Part shown: positions 18,931 to 28,115 of the stretch, in pieces
Numbering within the stretch: the stretch's first letter is position 1
Layout of the letters: each line of letters opens with the position of its first letter
Assembly: GCA_905182125.1 (NCBI GenBank)
Contig: CAJJAV010000006.1
Span: forward strand, 30,760 to 94,759
Direction: 5' to 3'
DNA length: 64,000 nt
From: an uncultured Candidatus Poseidoniales archaeon
GTDB lineage: Archaea > Thermoplasmatota > Poseidoniia > Poseidoniales > Poseidoniaceae
Notes under the pieces: model-generated
The model's input: only the letters and a program-made list of their open reading frames with translations
What the model was told of the DNA's origin: nothing
The model's database searches: none
Program-made: the position numbers and the translations under genes

Positions 18931-21900
18931 GCTTCTGCGTCAAAAGGTCCGAGCCCGAGGGGGCTGCCTGCTGGACCGCACAGCCGAACATCGCCAGTGT
19001 AAAATGGACACGTTTGACAGGGTTCCGAGGTTTCAGAATCAAGACGCTCTGGCTCATCCAGTGTTTCGGGAACCACGGCGAGGTGACCGATCCACTCGAG
19101 TTGATCATCGAGGTCTTTTCGAGCTTTGACAAATGCTCCAGGGGACAACTGTATCATTCTCCCCGATGCTCCAACGAGCAAGGCAGGTGGAAGGATGGTT
19201 CGTTGTTCTTCAGCAGGTTTGCTCATCTCAATCGCTTCGAGCGCCATGGAATACAGTGTCAGTTGAAGGCGGTGTTCCTTCAAAAGAGCACGCTCTGCAT
19301 CAGTGGATGGTTCTGGATTGAGCACGTCACCCTTGTACTGTTGAAGCGCTGTTCCCTTGGAGGGATTGGCGGCATTAAATCCATCGCGACATCCCTTTGT
19401 TTTGAGGTCGACAATCTGGAGGAAACCTTGGTTGGATTCATTGCGAAGGGCAAGCACAAGGTCCGCCCGTCCGTCAAAAATCAAGGTCAGCGCTTCGATC
19501 GTGGCATGGTTGATTGGTTCGACGACATCGAACGTAGTTCGCTTCAAACCATCGACATCAACGCTGTGAGAATGGTAGAAAGGCAATTCTGTCCGCAGAC
19601 CCTCAACCGTGAGTCCGAAGTGGGTTTCACCTGCTGCTAATTTTCCAAGCAGACCCTCTCGGACGAGCGCCCCAAGTTCGACTAAACGTTCACCTGCTCG
19701 TTTGGCGACGTGGCTTGAGGCATCCTTTCCTTGTCGAATATACCCCTCTTCGGCAAGGACAACATCGATCATGGCCTCGTCATCAAGCCCGTCTTTCCCT
19801 TCAAACTGCCAGGCGGCAGGGAGAGGGATTGAGTGAGGCGCTGCGTGGAGTGAAGGGTTGGCCAGGCCAAGTTCCACCAAACGATGCATCATCGTTCCAA
19901 ACACAGTTGCGAGGGGATACTGGCTCGATGTTCCTTTCGATTCTTTCTTCACGCCAATCAAGTTGAGTTTTTCCGGCACCCACCCTTTGACTTCGGACAG
20001 CCAATGACGGCGATGGCAGAGGTTGCTGGTGTCCAGTCCGTGAGCAGTCATACGAACGGATTCCATGACCATGAGCGGCGGAGTTTGCGGTTGGGGTTCG
20101 ACCGGAAGGTCTTCAATCCGTTGTTCTAAGAGGCGCCAATCTTCCAAAGGCGTGCTTTTCTGACCTGCTTCAAAACAGTCTGGATGGTGATAAATTCGAA
20201 CCGATTGGATGGCATCTTCGCCCAACTTGGCGTTTTGAGAGAGTGCGAACGGGTCGAGTGTGAGGGTTGTTTTGTCGTAAGGAGGCAGGGTTTGATGGGA
20301 TAAATCCCCGGTCAACAACCAGGGTGAGTCAGCGATTTGGCCTTCGTGGGCAAGGCTTCTGAGCCCTTCAATCCACATGCCTCCCATGGTTTTCCTCGAT
20401 GCTTTGGATTCAACCTCAAGTTCACCCGACGCCGCATTGATGGTTGATGTGTTTTTGTGAGCACCGACAAGGATCAAACGGTCCCGTGCTCGTGTGAGCG
20501 CGACATAGAATGAACGTCGGCGTTCTGCTTGAGTCTGGGCTTGATCCAGTTGAAGGGTGAACTCCCAGAGTCCGTCTTGGGGTCTGGTAAGGGAGCGCCA
20601 TGGATTGATCCGCCCGGCAATAATTTGGGGCGTCACAAGCACGTTTTCTTTGGTGTTCAGTTGTGTATCCGAGGCTCCTGCTTTGAACAAGCCAGCAACA
20701 AACACCACATCGGCTTCTAACCCCTTGGCGTTGTGCACCGTCATGATTCGAACAGCCCCTCCAGCTGGAACATTTGTTGCCGAGGGGCCTTTTTGGCGCA
20801 ACCGTTGAAGTTCACACATCCGTTCATGGATCGCTGCTGCTTCATGGCCGAGTTCATTGCCAATCGAAGCCGCTAAACTGTACCACGCCTCTGCATTTTG
20901 CCGATCTGTGTCCTCTGGGAAAGCAACGAGTAAATCTGAATGGTCAAGCACCGCATCGACGACTTCATACAGCGCTCCTTTCCGAACAAGGCGACCTAGA
21001 TGAGCCACTAAGGTAGCGATGTTCTTGTTCGGTGCATGGTGTTCCAGATGGTTCCACCAATCGCTTTCTGGTGCTTGTTCCATCATGGTCTGGATTTGGC
21101 CATCAGTAAAACCGAGCACTGGTGAGCGGGCAATACCGAGCACGGCCGCCCTCGAACCAGGGTTGGCAATCAGATTGAGCAAAGCCATCAAGGGTTGAAC
21201 GATTGGCCTTCCAAGCAAACTCCCTTGCCTGTCCGCAACCACAGGGATGCCTCGTTGTTGTAGACGGCGAATGAGGTCTGGAACGTGCTTCCGAGAATGA
21301 ACGAGGATCATGACATCTGAAGGATCGACGGCTGCGTCTGGGCCCTCGACGTCGCGGAACGCTCTGTCCGCTGCGCTCCATACCTGGGTGGTTTGGCCTT
21401 GAAGAAGCGCTGAAAGCCGACCAGCAATCAGTTCGTGTTCGAGATGTATGTCCTTCGATTTCTGATTTGAAAACACATCGACGGGCACCGAAAGGTCAGA
21501 AGAAACATCGCCTTCTTCTGTGCTCAACGGCATGAGCCATTCAAGGACACCGGGGGTGTTGCCTGACGGCCTGCCAGCGTCAAGGTCCTGCGCTGTAGCA
21601 TGCCATTCACCAGGTAAAAGGTGATGCCGTGGATGAAACACATCTCTGAAAATTCCATTCATGGCGTGAACAAGATTGGGTTTGGTCCTGTAGTTGCTGG
21701 TGAGATCAATGAGTCCGTGCTGCCTGAACATCTGCCTGTCCCCACCCGAGAATTCTGGTGCGTAGTCACCGGTATCGGTTCCAAGACTTACATGCGTCCA
21801 TGCCTGTGAAACAACTTCGCCTGGTGCTAACGCATCAGCCGTGATAAATGCTGAAGTCTCACCGCCCGCTCCAAGTGGTCGTGGATCCCGCCCAAAGCCC

Positions 21901-23921
21901 TCTCGACGAACTTCTGGTGGCCATCGACTTTCGTACAATTCATTCTCATTGGCAGCCATAATTGCGGCGACTGCGCGCCTCATAACGGACACCTCTGCCT
22001 GCCGGAATCTGTAGATGCTCTGTTTCATATCCCCGACGATACAAACGGTTGGATCCCAAGGGCCGAGCGGTCGTTCTGGCTCGCCGTGATGCAAAACTCT
22101 GTGGCCCCACAAGCGTGCTAGAAGGCGGAAATGGGCAGGGTTGGTGTCTTGATATTCATCGATGATGAATGCACGGTATTGCCGGCGAATGGTTTGCAGA
22201 ACGTGGTGCCTTCGTTGCAAATCCAACGCACATGCTTCGTCATCTCCTGCAAGCGTGAGCGCTCTGGAAATATGATGATCGCTCCAAGGTTCGTTGCCTA
22301 GGCCATCCAGGGCCTCAACAACGGCAACTGGATAGTCAAATCGAACCATGTCTGGGCACCGAGCAAGCAGTAAATCTGCTGCAAGGTTTTGGATGTCATC
22401 AAAATCATGCACCCCTTCATGCGCCTTCAGTTGGGCAAGAATATCTTTGCAAGCCTCGTGAACCCTCAGCAGATCCAAAAGAATCTGAGACTGTAGCGCT
22501 GCACCAACCCTCATGTTTCCAACATCGCCCATCGTTTCGGGGAGTTGGACTTCGAGTTCGGTCAAACTGTACGTGCTGCCTTCAGGAATGTAAGGGGATT
22601 CAATGGCAGGCGAAAGTAACGTGGCACTGCGGCCCATTAAGCAAATCAGCCGTCCGGTTTGAGAGTTGAGCATGTTTGACATCGTTTGACCAAGTGCTTT
22701 TGCACTTGCATTAATCGCATCTTTTTGGGCCCCAGTCACGCCTTTAGCCTTGGATTTGGGGAGCAAGCCTGGGTGCCAGCCACTGGTACTGGCTGGAGGA
22801 AGGGCGCCCTTTGGGAAGAAGGTGGTTTTTGTCCCATCTGTTTTGATTTTCCCTCCTGCTGCAATCGCCGTGTTCCAGACCCATTGCATACGAAGCAAAG
22901 GTTCCTGTCCGAAAGCATGGCGCGCCATGTGACGCAGATGGTTGAAGCGTGTTTCCGGCCCACCTGCAACCACCTGTGCGGGATCGATGTAGGATGCTGC
23001 GTGAGGCAAGTACAGGTCGATGTAATCATTTAGAAGAGCATGAAGTTCCACAGCAAAAGAATCGATGTCCTCGGCAATCGGTTGCAAAAACATCTCCAAA
23101 AACAGCTGTTCGGGGATCTGAGTGTCATGGCCAAACGGTGCCCCTAAGCGCAGTGAGTGGGCCTCAATGGCTCGCTTCGATTCCTCTACGAAGAGGGATT
23201 TGTTGAGCATGCCTGACAACACGACTGAGGCTTGCTCTTGGCCACCAAGCGCAACAGCGAGCCGGTTCCTAGCCTCGATGAAGGAGTTGACGTAGCCCAG
23301 AACACCTGCTTCTTGGGCATCATTAACGGTTCGAATTCGCCATGCTGAATGCAGGGCTTCTTCAATCAATAACGGTGCTCGTTCTTGGGCGATTTGCTCG
23401 CGGCTCGGATGGACTGCCACCAAATCCAAGTGTGGGGCAAGCAATTGTGAAAGGAAGGCGTCAATGGTTGAAATTGGTGCTTCATCAAGCGATGAAAGGA
23501 GCATTTCCACGTCGGCATCCGAACTGATTCTCGGATCAAAGATACCTGCGTCATCGCCGGTTTTGACCGGTGATTTCCGGGTCGCTGCGACCCGCGCTCT
23601 GATTCGTGCCTTCAGTTCAGAAGCGGCTTTCCTGGTGAATGTAATTGCCACGACTTCGCTTGGAAGCAAGCCTTGCCATGCCTTTCGTTCTGTCCGTTCA
23701 CGCGCCGGAGCGCGCAGTGAACCGTGCCCGCTCAAGGGCTCTCGTGGGCCATTTGGAAGGACCAATGTTGAGCGTTGAAGAGGTGAAATCAAGTGCTGGA
23801 CATAGCGCTCAGCCATCACCGTAGTCTTCCCTGTTCCTGCACCGGCATCAAGGGCGATGTGCCGGTCGATATCAAGGCCTAGGCGTTGACTGCGGTTGAA
23901 TGGGATTCGATTGTTGCTCAA
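18927..23921 (-). CDS. addA: AddA-like UvrD-family helicase with RecB-type nuclease domain
   Basis: 1,664 residues. SF1A motifs in order: Walker A DAGAGTGKTT (~25-34), ITFTRKAASELKARI, Walker B/II FIIDEYQDTNP, III GDMKQSIYRFRQAE, V MTVHNAKGLEADVV, VI YVALTRARDRL. The C-terminal ~350 residues hold a PD-(D/E)XK nuclease core (QIVDLKTKG) and Cys residues at SNLCHRRHW and CQTCPFYTGDVRLC that could form the Fe-S staple of Cas4/AddB-type nucleases. Bacterial AddA nuclease domains usually lack that cluster. The enzyme would unwind and resect DNA double-strand ends with its neighbour to load recombinase. The start at 23921 overlaps the stop of the AddB-like gene as ATGA, indicating coupled synthesis. 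Confidence 0.9.
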   Translation of the reverse strand: MSNNRIPFNRSQRLGLDIDRHIALDAGAGTGKTTVMAERYVQHLISPLQRSTLVLPNGPREPLSGHGSLRAPARERTERKAWQGLLPSEVVAITFTRKAASELKARIRARVAATRKSPVKTGDDAGIFDPRISSDADVEMLLSSLDEAPISTIDAFLSQLLAPHLDLVAVHPSREQIAQERAPLLIEEALHSAWRIRTVNDAQEAGVLGYVNSFIEARNRLAVALGGQEQASVVLSGMLNKSLFVEESKRAIEAHSLRLGAPFGHDTQIPEQLFLEMFLQPIAEDIDSFAVELHALLNDYIDLYLPHAASYIDPAQVVAGGPETRFNHLRHMARHAFGQEPLLRMQWVWNTAIAAGGKIKTDGTKTTFFPKGALPPASTSGWHPGLLPKSKAKGVTGAQKDAINASAKALGQTMSNMLNSQTGRLICLMGRSATLLSPAIESPYIPEGSTYSLTELEVQLPETMGDVGNMRVGAALQSQILLDLLRVHEACKDILAQLKAHEGVHDFDDIQNLAADLLLARCPDMVRFDYPVAVVEALDGLGNEPWSDHHISRALTLAGDDEACALDLQRRHHVLQTIRRQYRAFIIDEYQDTNPAHFRLLARLWGHRVLHHGEPERPLGPWDPTVCIVGDMKQSIYRFRQAEVSVMRRAVAAIMAANENELYESRWPPEVRREGFGRDPRPLGAGGETSAFITADALAPGEVVSQAWTHVSLGTDTGDYAPEFSGGDRQMFRQHGLIDLTSNYRTKPNLVHAMNGIFRDVFHPRHHLLPGEWHATAQDLDAGRPSGNTPGVLEWLMPLSTEEGDVSSDLSVPVDVFSNQKSKDIHLEHELIAGRLSALLQGQTTQVWSAADRAFRDVEGPDAAVDPSDVMILVHSRKHVPDLIRRLQQRGIPVVADRQGSLLGRPIVQPLMALLNLIANPGSRAAVLGIARSPVLGFTDGQIQTMMEQAPESDWWNHLEHHAPNKNIATLVAHLGRLVRKGALYEVVDAVLDHSDLLVAFPEDTDRQNAEAWYSLAASIGNELGHEAAAIHERMCELQRLRQKGPSATNVPAGGAVRIMTVHNAKGLEADVVFVAGLFKAGASDTQLNTKENVLVTPQIIAGRINPWRSLTRPQDGLWEFTLQLDQAQTQAERRRSFYVALTRARDRLILVGAHKNTSTINAASGELEVESKASRKTMGGMWIEGLRSLAHEGQIADSPWLLTGDLSHQTLPPYDKTTLTLDPFALSQNAKLGEDAIQSVRIYHHPDCFEAGQKSTPLEDWRLLEQRIEDLPVEPQPQTPPLMVMESVRMTAHGLDTSNLCHRRHWLSEVKGWVPEKLNLIGVKKESKGTSSQYPLATVFGTMMHRLVELGLANPSLHAAPHSIPLPAAWQFEGKDGLDDEAMIDVVLAEEGYIRQGKDASSHVAKRAGERLVELGALVREGLLGKLAAGETHFGLTVEGLRTELPFYHSHSVDVDGLKRTTFDVVEPINHATIEALTLIFDGRADLVLALRNESNQGFLQIVDLKTKGCRDGFNAANPSKGTALQQYKGDVLNPEPSTDAERALLKEHRLQLTLYSMALEAIEMSKPAEEQRTILPPALLVGASGRMIQLSPGAFVKARKDLDDQLEWIGHLAVVPETLDEPERLDSETSEPCQTCPFYTGDVRLCGPAGSPLGLGPFDAEA

Positions 23922-26900
23922 CGTGATTCACCTCCGAGGACAGAAGATGGGCAAATCGACCTGACATTACAAAAAGAACACGATGAACTTGGAACGGGGT
24001 GGATATGGCCTGAGGCGGCAGTGTCCACTGCTCGGCGAGCGGTCTGAAGCCGTTCATTCATCCATGCGCGGAACCCATTGCTCTGATAGGATTCATCATC
24101 AGAAAATCGGAACTGGTTGGCGGTTAGGAGCGTGCGTTCACCAAGCGAAAGCCCGTCGAGGTAAGGTTCGATTTCTGGATCGATTTCCACGTAGTGGGTC
24201 GATCCTTCACCGACTTCCATGACGCCGACACCAACGACTCGGTCACCGGGATGAGCAAGTTCCCAAGCCCGCGCATACAGGCCCAATTGAATTTCATTGA
24301 ACAGGGCTTTTAGGTGGCGCTTCCCGCTCTCGCCAACCTTTGGACCATTGACGGTTTTCAAATCACGAATAATCACCCAACGGCGTGCTGGCCCACTCGA
24401 TGTTGGGTTTCGAAGATTGAGAGGTGTTGTGGCATCGCCGCCGGGTAAAAGCAGGTTGTCTTTGATGGCTCTTGCTTGCAACTCTTGACTCAGAATCACT
24501 TCGTCAACCCGGTCCACATTCCCTCGAATGTTAAAGGGGCGGAGTTCGCCCGAATCATTGACTGCATCAACTTCCACAAACGATGAATCGCCGTTGGAAA
24601 CTGGCCATTCGCAGGCCAGTGGTCCTGCGTTTTCAAGTGCGTAGTCTGCTTCTAACATTCGCCAGATCCGGCCCCCTGCTACGAGCACGTTTTCACCATC
24701 GAGGTGTGCACGCCATGCTTCAGGGTCGACGCCCAGAAGATCGCGGCATCGGTGGGTGGCAATGGCATCATTTCGAGTCAGCCAAGGAACGTTTTCTTCG
24801 AGGTGGACCAAGATGGCTTGCCATCCCTGAACTGGGGCTGGACTCGGCCCGAGGTGCAAAGGCGTCGGTTGTTGTTCTGTTTCGCCACCGGTTGGAACGC
24901 CATGGGCCGCCAGAAGGGCTGCTTCAGCATCGTGAATAATCTGACCGCGTGTGCGGTGATCGATGTCTTCGAGTTCGTCTTCTTCACCTTCAGCTTGCAG
25001 ATGACCAGTCACCCAAGCTTGTCGCGGGCAAGAAAGCCAAGGCTGCAAACGGCTTGCCGACCACACCTTTCGATGGACGCCAGGTGAACGGACGCCGAGG
25101 ACATCGGGGAGGGCACCTTCGCTCAATGGCGTTGGAGGGAGAGGACGTGGGTCGATCGAAACACCCCGGCTGACTTTGTTCTTGCGCATGCCCAAATGAG
25201 GCCATACCGCTTGCTCTCGGCTGCCGATTTGGGCTTGATTGAGCGTCGGGTCGAGCGAAAGAAGGTCTGTTGAGACCAAACGATTTCGAGCATCCCATGG
25301 CATGTATTCGAGATTCTCAAGATCGTCAAACGAAGGTTGACGTTGCTTACGATCGTTCAGAACTTGTGCTTCGTACGCCATCGCCAAACCGGGCACTGCA
25401 TTGATTCGGCCGATGGCTTCGCGGTCTTCTCGCAACCCTAATCCGATGCGTTGGCGCTCATCTCTTGGCCTGTGTCCAGAGCGCAGCCCACTGACAACGC
25501 CACCGCTCGCATGCATCGTGAATGGGCGGGGTGTCAGCCAAGTGTGTTCAGGCGTCGAAGGGTCGATTTGCCACGCTCTTCGAGGATCTTCTCCACTGAT
25601 TGCTTCACTCGGCACAAATTCTGGGGCGCCTTGGTAAGACAAAAAGTCCCCATCCCGTTGCGAATCTGCTAGCCATTCAGCAAAAGGTGCTGCAGGACCA
25701 CCACCCTCCTCAAGGGTGCTGTCGAACACAACAACTGTCGAGCCTGCTTGCATCAAATGGCGCAAATGATGTCGCCCTCTGCGCACGGCTAAATCAGTGT
25801 GAAGCATACCCAATTTCAATTTGGTTGGAGCATCGAGCCAAGGCACTTTAGGGAGTTTCATCGACCAGGCATCGACATCCATGCCGACCAGTAAAATCAG
25901 ATCTGCCGAGACCCCATGCGCCTCTTCTGGCGTTAAGACACGGACATCTTTACTGGAGGCTCGTTCGCTTGGCATTTTGGTTTCTGCTACAAGGCGTTCG
26001 AGGTATTCGATGAATGCCAACCCTGCCTTAGGTGTGTCGAATTTGGCTTTCTGGAGGAGTGTTTTCGCATCATGGTGGGCTGTGGAAAGATGTTGCAGTG
26101 CTGGCAAGCTGCGGTCGTAATCACCAACCCTGTCACTTAATGCCGTCCAATCCAAGTGAGAAAGAATGTGGTTCAGCCACGCTTCCCCGGTTTTGACTAC
26201 AGCTGGAAGAGGGAGGGTGTCACCCGAGATGCATCCCGCAACACGCTCCCCAAGCGTTTCTTGATCATCGCCTTCAATGAACGGGGCCCACACTCTGGCG
26301 ACACATGCAAGCCACCACTGCGTTTCTTCAAGGGCTCGGCGGGCCTGATCTGAATCTCTGCCGAGTTGAGGTTGAGCGTTTGCTAAGGTTCGTGTCCACC
26401 GGGTGAGTGCTCCCGGCCCGCCACGAACGTGGAAACTTCGCGCCATACTTTCGAGAACCTCTGGATGAGGTTTTGGAAACCAACCTGCGACACTGGGGTG
26501 CTGTAATTCTGGCACCCCACCGTTGAGGAGGGGCAAGGCTTGATGCGACGTTAGACCACGTAGTTGGGGCATGGACCATGCTTCTGCACCGACGCCCAAT
26601 CGTAGAAGTCGTGTCAAATGATTGATGCCTGGTACCGCATTCAAAGACTCTGTTCCTCGGCCCAAATTCACTCCAAGTTCTAACAACCGGGACCGCCAGA
26701 GATCGATTGTTGATGTTGCTTGGCCGTCGATGATCAAAATTGACCCTTTGTTGGTGGCTTTGAAATGCCGCACGAGGTCGATGGCCGCGTCCAATGCATG
26801 CATTCGTTGGTGCAGTTGCACCCTGTGGATGTCAGGTTTCGAGGCGGTGTCGTTGTTTGCTGCGCTCGCAGAAGTGTGGACGCTGTGATGTGGCACCCAC

Positions 26901-27655
26901 GACGGGAGGTCTTCTTGCCCGACGTAAGGTACATCCTCAATGTAGGTGCCGTGGTGCCCAAGACGGAACGAACCAGGATTGCATAGTTGATGAATTGGGC
27001 GATGCATCGAAAGCGCACGGAGCAAGCTGATCTCGGTTTCAGTGTAATCTGGTGCGGCGTCCAAAATCAAAATGCCATCGACATCGTTCAAGGTAAAGGG
27101 GGTTGTGGCTGTTTCTAAGGCCTTGACCAAGGAGGACTCAACCAAAGAGGGGTGAGTCCCCTCTAATCGTTTTCCCACCTCTCGAAGAACGCGGTCCAGT
27201 TCTCTCGCCCCTGGATCTTCTTCCCACGTCCAAGGGTGATCAAGGTCCATCAGCGCCCGATGAAGGGACAGGATTCGCTCCGTATTGTAGGGCCTCCACA
27301 CTCTGTTTTGTTTCGTGGGAGCGAACAGCAAGGGCAAGTCTCCTCGTTCCGCTGCTTGCTTGGTGAGTTCGTGAACTACATTGAACAACGTTGGACCGTC
27401 TTGTAATTTACGAGGTCGTTTCAAATCGAGATGGACAAGGTCGACCAGTCGCGTCAGCGTAAGATGGTGGGTCGTATCGACGGGTAGCCCGTGGCCAGAA
27501 AGCAAACTAAGAGCTTGGCTTCGAGCTTCTTCATTCGGATAGAGGACAAGAAGGGCGTGCCCCTCTCGTGCCAGAAGAGCATCCTTCAACCACACGGGGA
27601 AGTGCTCGCCAACGGGCTGCACTTCGATGGTGATGGGAGGTTGTTCTCGATTCAT
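23918..27655 (-). CDS. addB: AddB-like helicase-nuclease subunit
   Basis: 1,245 residues. The first ~850 residues resemble an inactivated helicase: no Walker A is visible in the N-terminal block (ALLVLYPNEEARSQALSLL), although other pieces such as LILLVGMDVDAWSMKLP and RRGRHHLRHLMQAGS recall UvrD/AddB folds. The C-terminus is a RecB-type nuclease with an Fe-S staple: SRLQPWLSCPRQAW, the RGQIIHDAEAAL His, IIRDLKTVNG, and CSFCNVRSICP. This is the AddB layout (dead motor, active cluster-bound nuclease). It is the first gene of the addBA pair and lies directly downstream of repeated motifs in the 27656-28115 intergenic region. Confidence 0.85.
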   Translation of the reverse strand: MNREQPPITIEVQPVGEHFPVWLKDALLAREGHALLVLYPNEEARSQALSLLSGHGLPVDTTHHLTLTRLVDLVHLDLKRPRKLQDGPTLFNVVHELTKQAAERGDLPLLFAPTKQNRVWRPYNTERILSLHRALMDLDHPWTWEEDPGARELDRVLREVGKRLEGTHPSLVESSLVKALETATTPFTLNDVDGILILDAAPDYTETEISLLRALSMHRPIHQLCNPGSFRLGHHGTYIEDVPYVGQEDLPSWVPHHSVHTSASAANNDTASKPDIHRVQLHQRMHALDAAIDLVRHFKATNKGSILIIDGQATSTIDLWRSRLLELGVNLGRGTESLNAVPGINHLTRLLRLGVGAEAWSMPQLRGLTSHQALPLLNGGVPELQHPSVAGWFPKPHPEVLESMARSFHVRGGPGALTRWTRTLANAQPQLGRDSDQARRALEETQWWLACVARVWAPFIEGDDQETLGERVAGCISGDTLPLPAVVKTGEAWLNHILSHLDWTALSDRVGDYDRSLPALQHLSTAHHDAKTLLQKAKFDTPKAGLAFIEYLERLVAETKMPSERASSKDVRVLTPEEAHGVSADLILLVGMDVDAWSMKLPKVPWLDAPTKLKLGMLHTDLAVRRGRHHLRHLMQAGSTVVVFDSTLEEGGGPAAPFAEWLADSQRDGDFLSYQGAPEFVPSEAISGEDPRRAWQIDPSTPEHTWLTPRPFTMHASGGVVSGLRSGHRPRDERQRIGLGLREDREAIGRINAVPGLAMAYEAQVLNDRKQRQPSFDDLENLEYMPWDARNRLVSTDLLSLDPTLNQAQIGSREQAVWPHLGMRKNKVSRGVSIDPRPLPPTPLSEGALPDVLGVRSPGVHRKVWSASRLQPWLSCPRQAWVTGHLQAEGEEDELEDIDHRTRGQIIHDAEAALLAAHGVPTGGETEQQPTPLHLGPSPAPVQGWQAILVHLEENVPWLTRNDAIATHRCRDLLGVDPEAWRAHLDGENVLVAGGRIWRMLEADYALENAGPLACEWPVSNGDSSFVEVDAVNDSGELRPFNIRGNVDRVDEVILSQELQARAIKDNLLLPGGDATTPLNLRNPTSSGPARRWVIIRDLKTVNGPKVGESGKRHLKALFNEIQLGLYARAWELAHPGDRVVGVGVMEVGEGSTHYVEIDPEIEPYLDGLSLGERTLLTANQFRFSDDESYQSNGFRAWMNERLQTARRAVDTAASGHIHPVPSSSCSFCNVRSICPSSVLGGESR

Positions 27656-27695
27656 GACCCGCCCTCTTCACACCAATACGGTCGAGGGTTTTTGA

Positions 27696-27772
27696 GGAAC
27701 ACGGTGAAAGTCGTTCGTATCCGGTGTTCCATCTTTCGTTTTCTGCAAAGTGGTGAAAGCGTTTCTATCCGG
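27696..27772. repeat. Repeated operator-like motif GGTGAAAG..CGTT..TATCCGG and inverted repeat upstream of addBA
   Basis: Two direct copies, GGTGAAAGTCGTTCGTATCCGG (27703-27724) and GGTGAAAGCGTTTCTATCCGG (27752-27772), start 49 bases apart. The first copy is also bracketed by an inverted repeat, GGAACACGG (27696-27704) with CCGGTGTTCC (27721-27730). They occupy roughly -48 to -117 relative to the addB-like start, where the minus-strand core promoter should be, so repressor or activator binding is a reasonable inference. Confidence 0.5.
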
Positions 27773-27883
27773 AAGGAGAGGGGTTTTGGCTGTGCCCTTA
27801 CACCCGTACCTGTTCTGGAAAGAGCCTGTTTGATCGGGTGAACCACCGTTGCAGGACTTACCGTTGTGGTCTGCCTTCGGCCA

Positions 27884-27892
27884 CTTATATAG
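27884..27892 (+). promoter_or_regulatory. Candidate TATA box (upstream) in front of TFB-like gene
   Basis: CTTATATAG is the best archaeal TATA match in the gap and lies 224 bases before the TFB-like start. Transcription from it would begin near 27917 and give a leader of about 200 bases, or a separate short RNA. Confidence 0.45.
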
Positions 27893-27952
27893 TGTTGAAA
27901 GGAGTAATGTTGTGAAGGCGTGTGGGAAAGTGCACAAGGTTTATTCTTGTTT

Positions 27953-27964
27953 GCTATAAAATAC
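27953..27964 (+). promoter_or_regulatory. Candidate TATA box (proximal) in front of TFB-like gene
   Basis: GCTATAAAATAC lies in an A+T-rich island; a start about 25 bases downstream would give a leader of roughly 130 bases ending in the GGTGAT ribosome-binding site 5 bases before the ATG at 28116. Confidence 0.45.
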
Positions 27965-28115
27965 TCTTGTTGACCGAAAACTTTATCGGCTTCGGCGTGT
28001 AGAAGATAATGTATGCAGTGCAAACCGGAGTCTCATGGGCCTTTTTTAGGGACACCAAAGTTTCGACGATCGGCCTTTGCACCCGCAGAACAAACAAAAA
28101 GGAATGGTGATATGA

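Larger units (their letters stand above)
27656..28115. other. 460-base divergent intergenic region between addB-like and TFB-like genes
   Basis: The only gene-free stretch above 300 bases. It holds, from left to right, a pair of related 20-base motifs and an inverted repeat close to the addB start, two TATA-like sequences in plus orientation, and a GGTGAT ribosome-binding site just before the TFB-like start. I see no tRNA, snoRNA box pair or riboswitch fold. A small RNA read from the first TATA (transcript from about 27915) is possible but cannot be shown from sequence alone. Confidence 0.7.
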
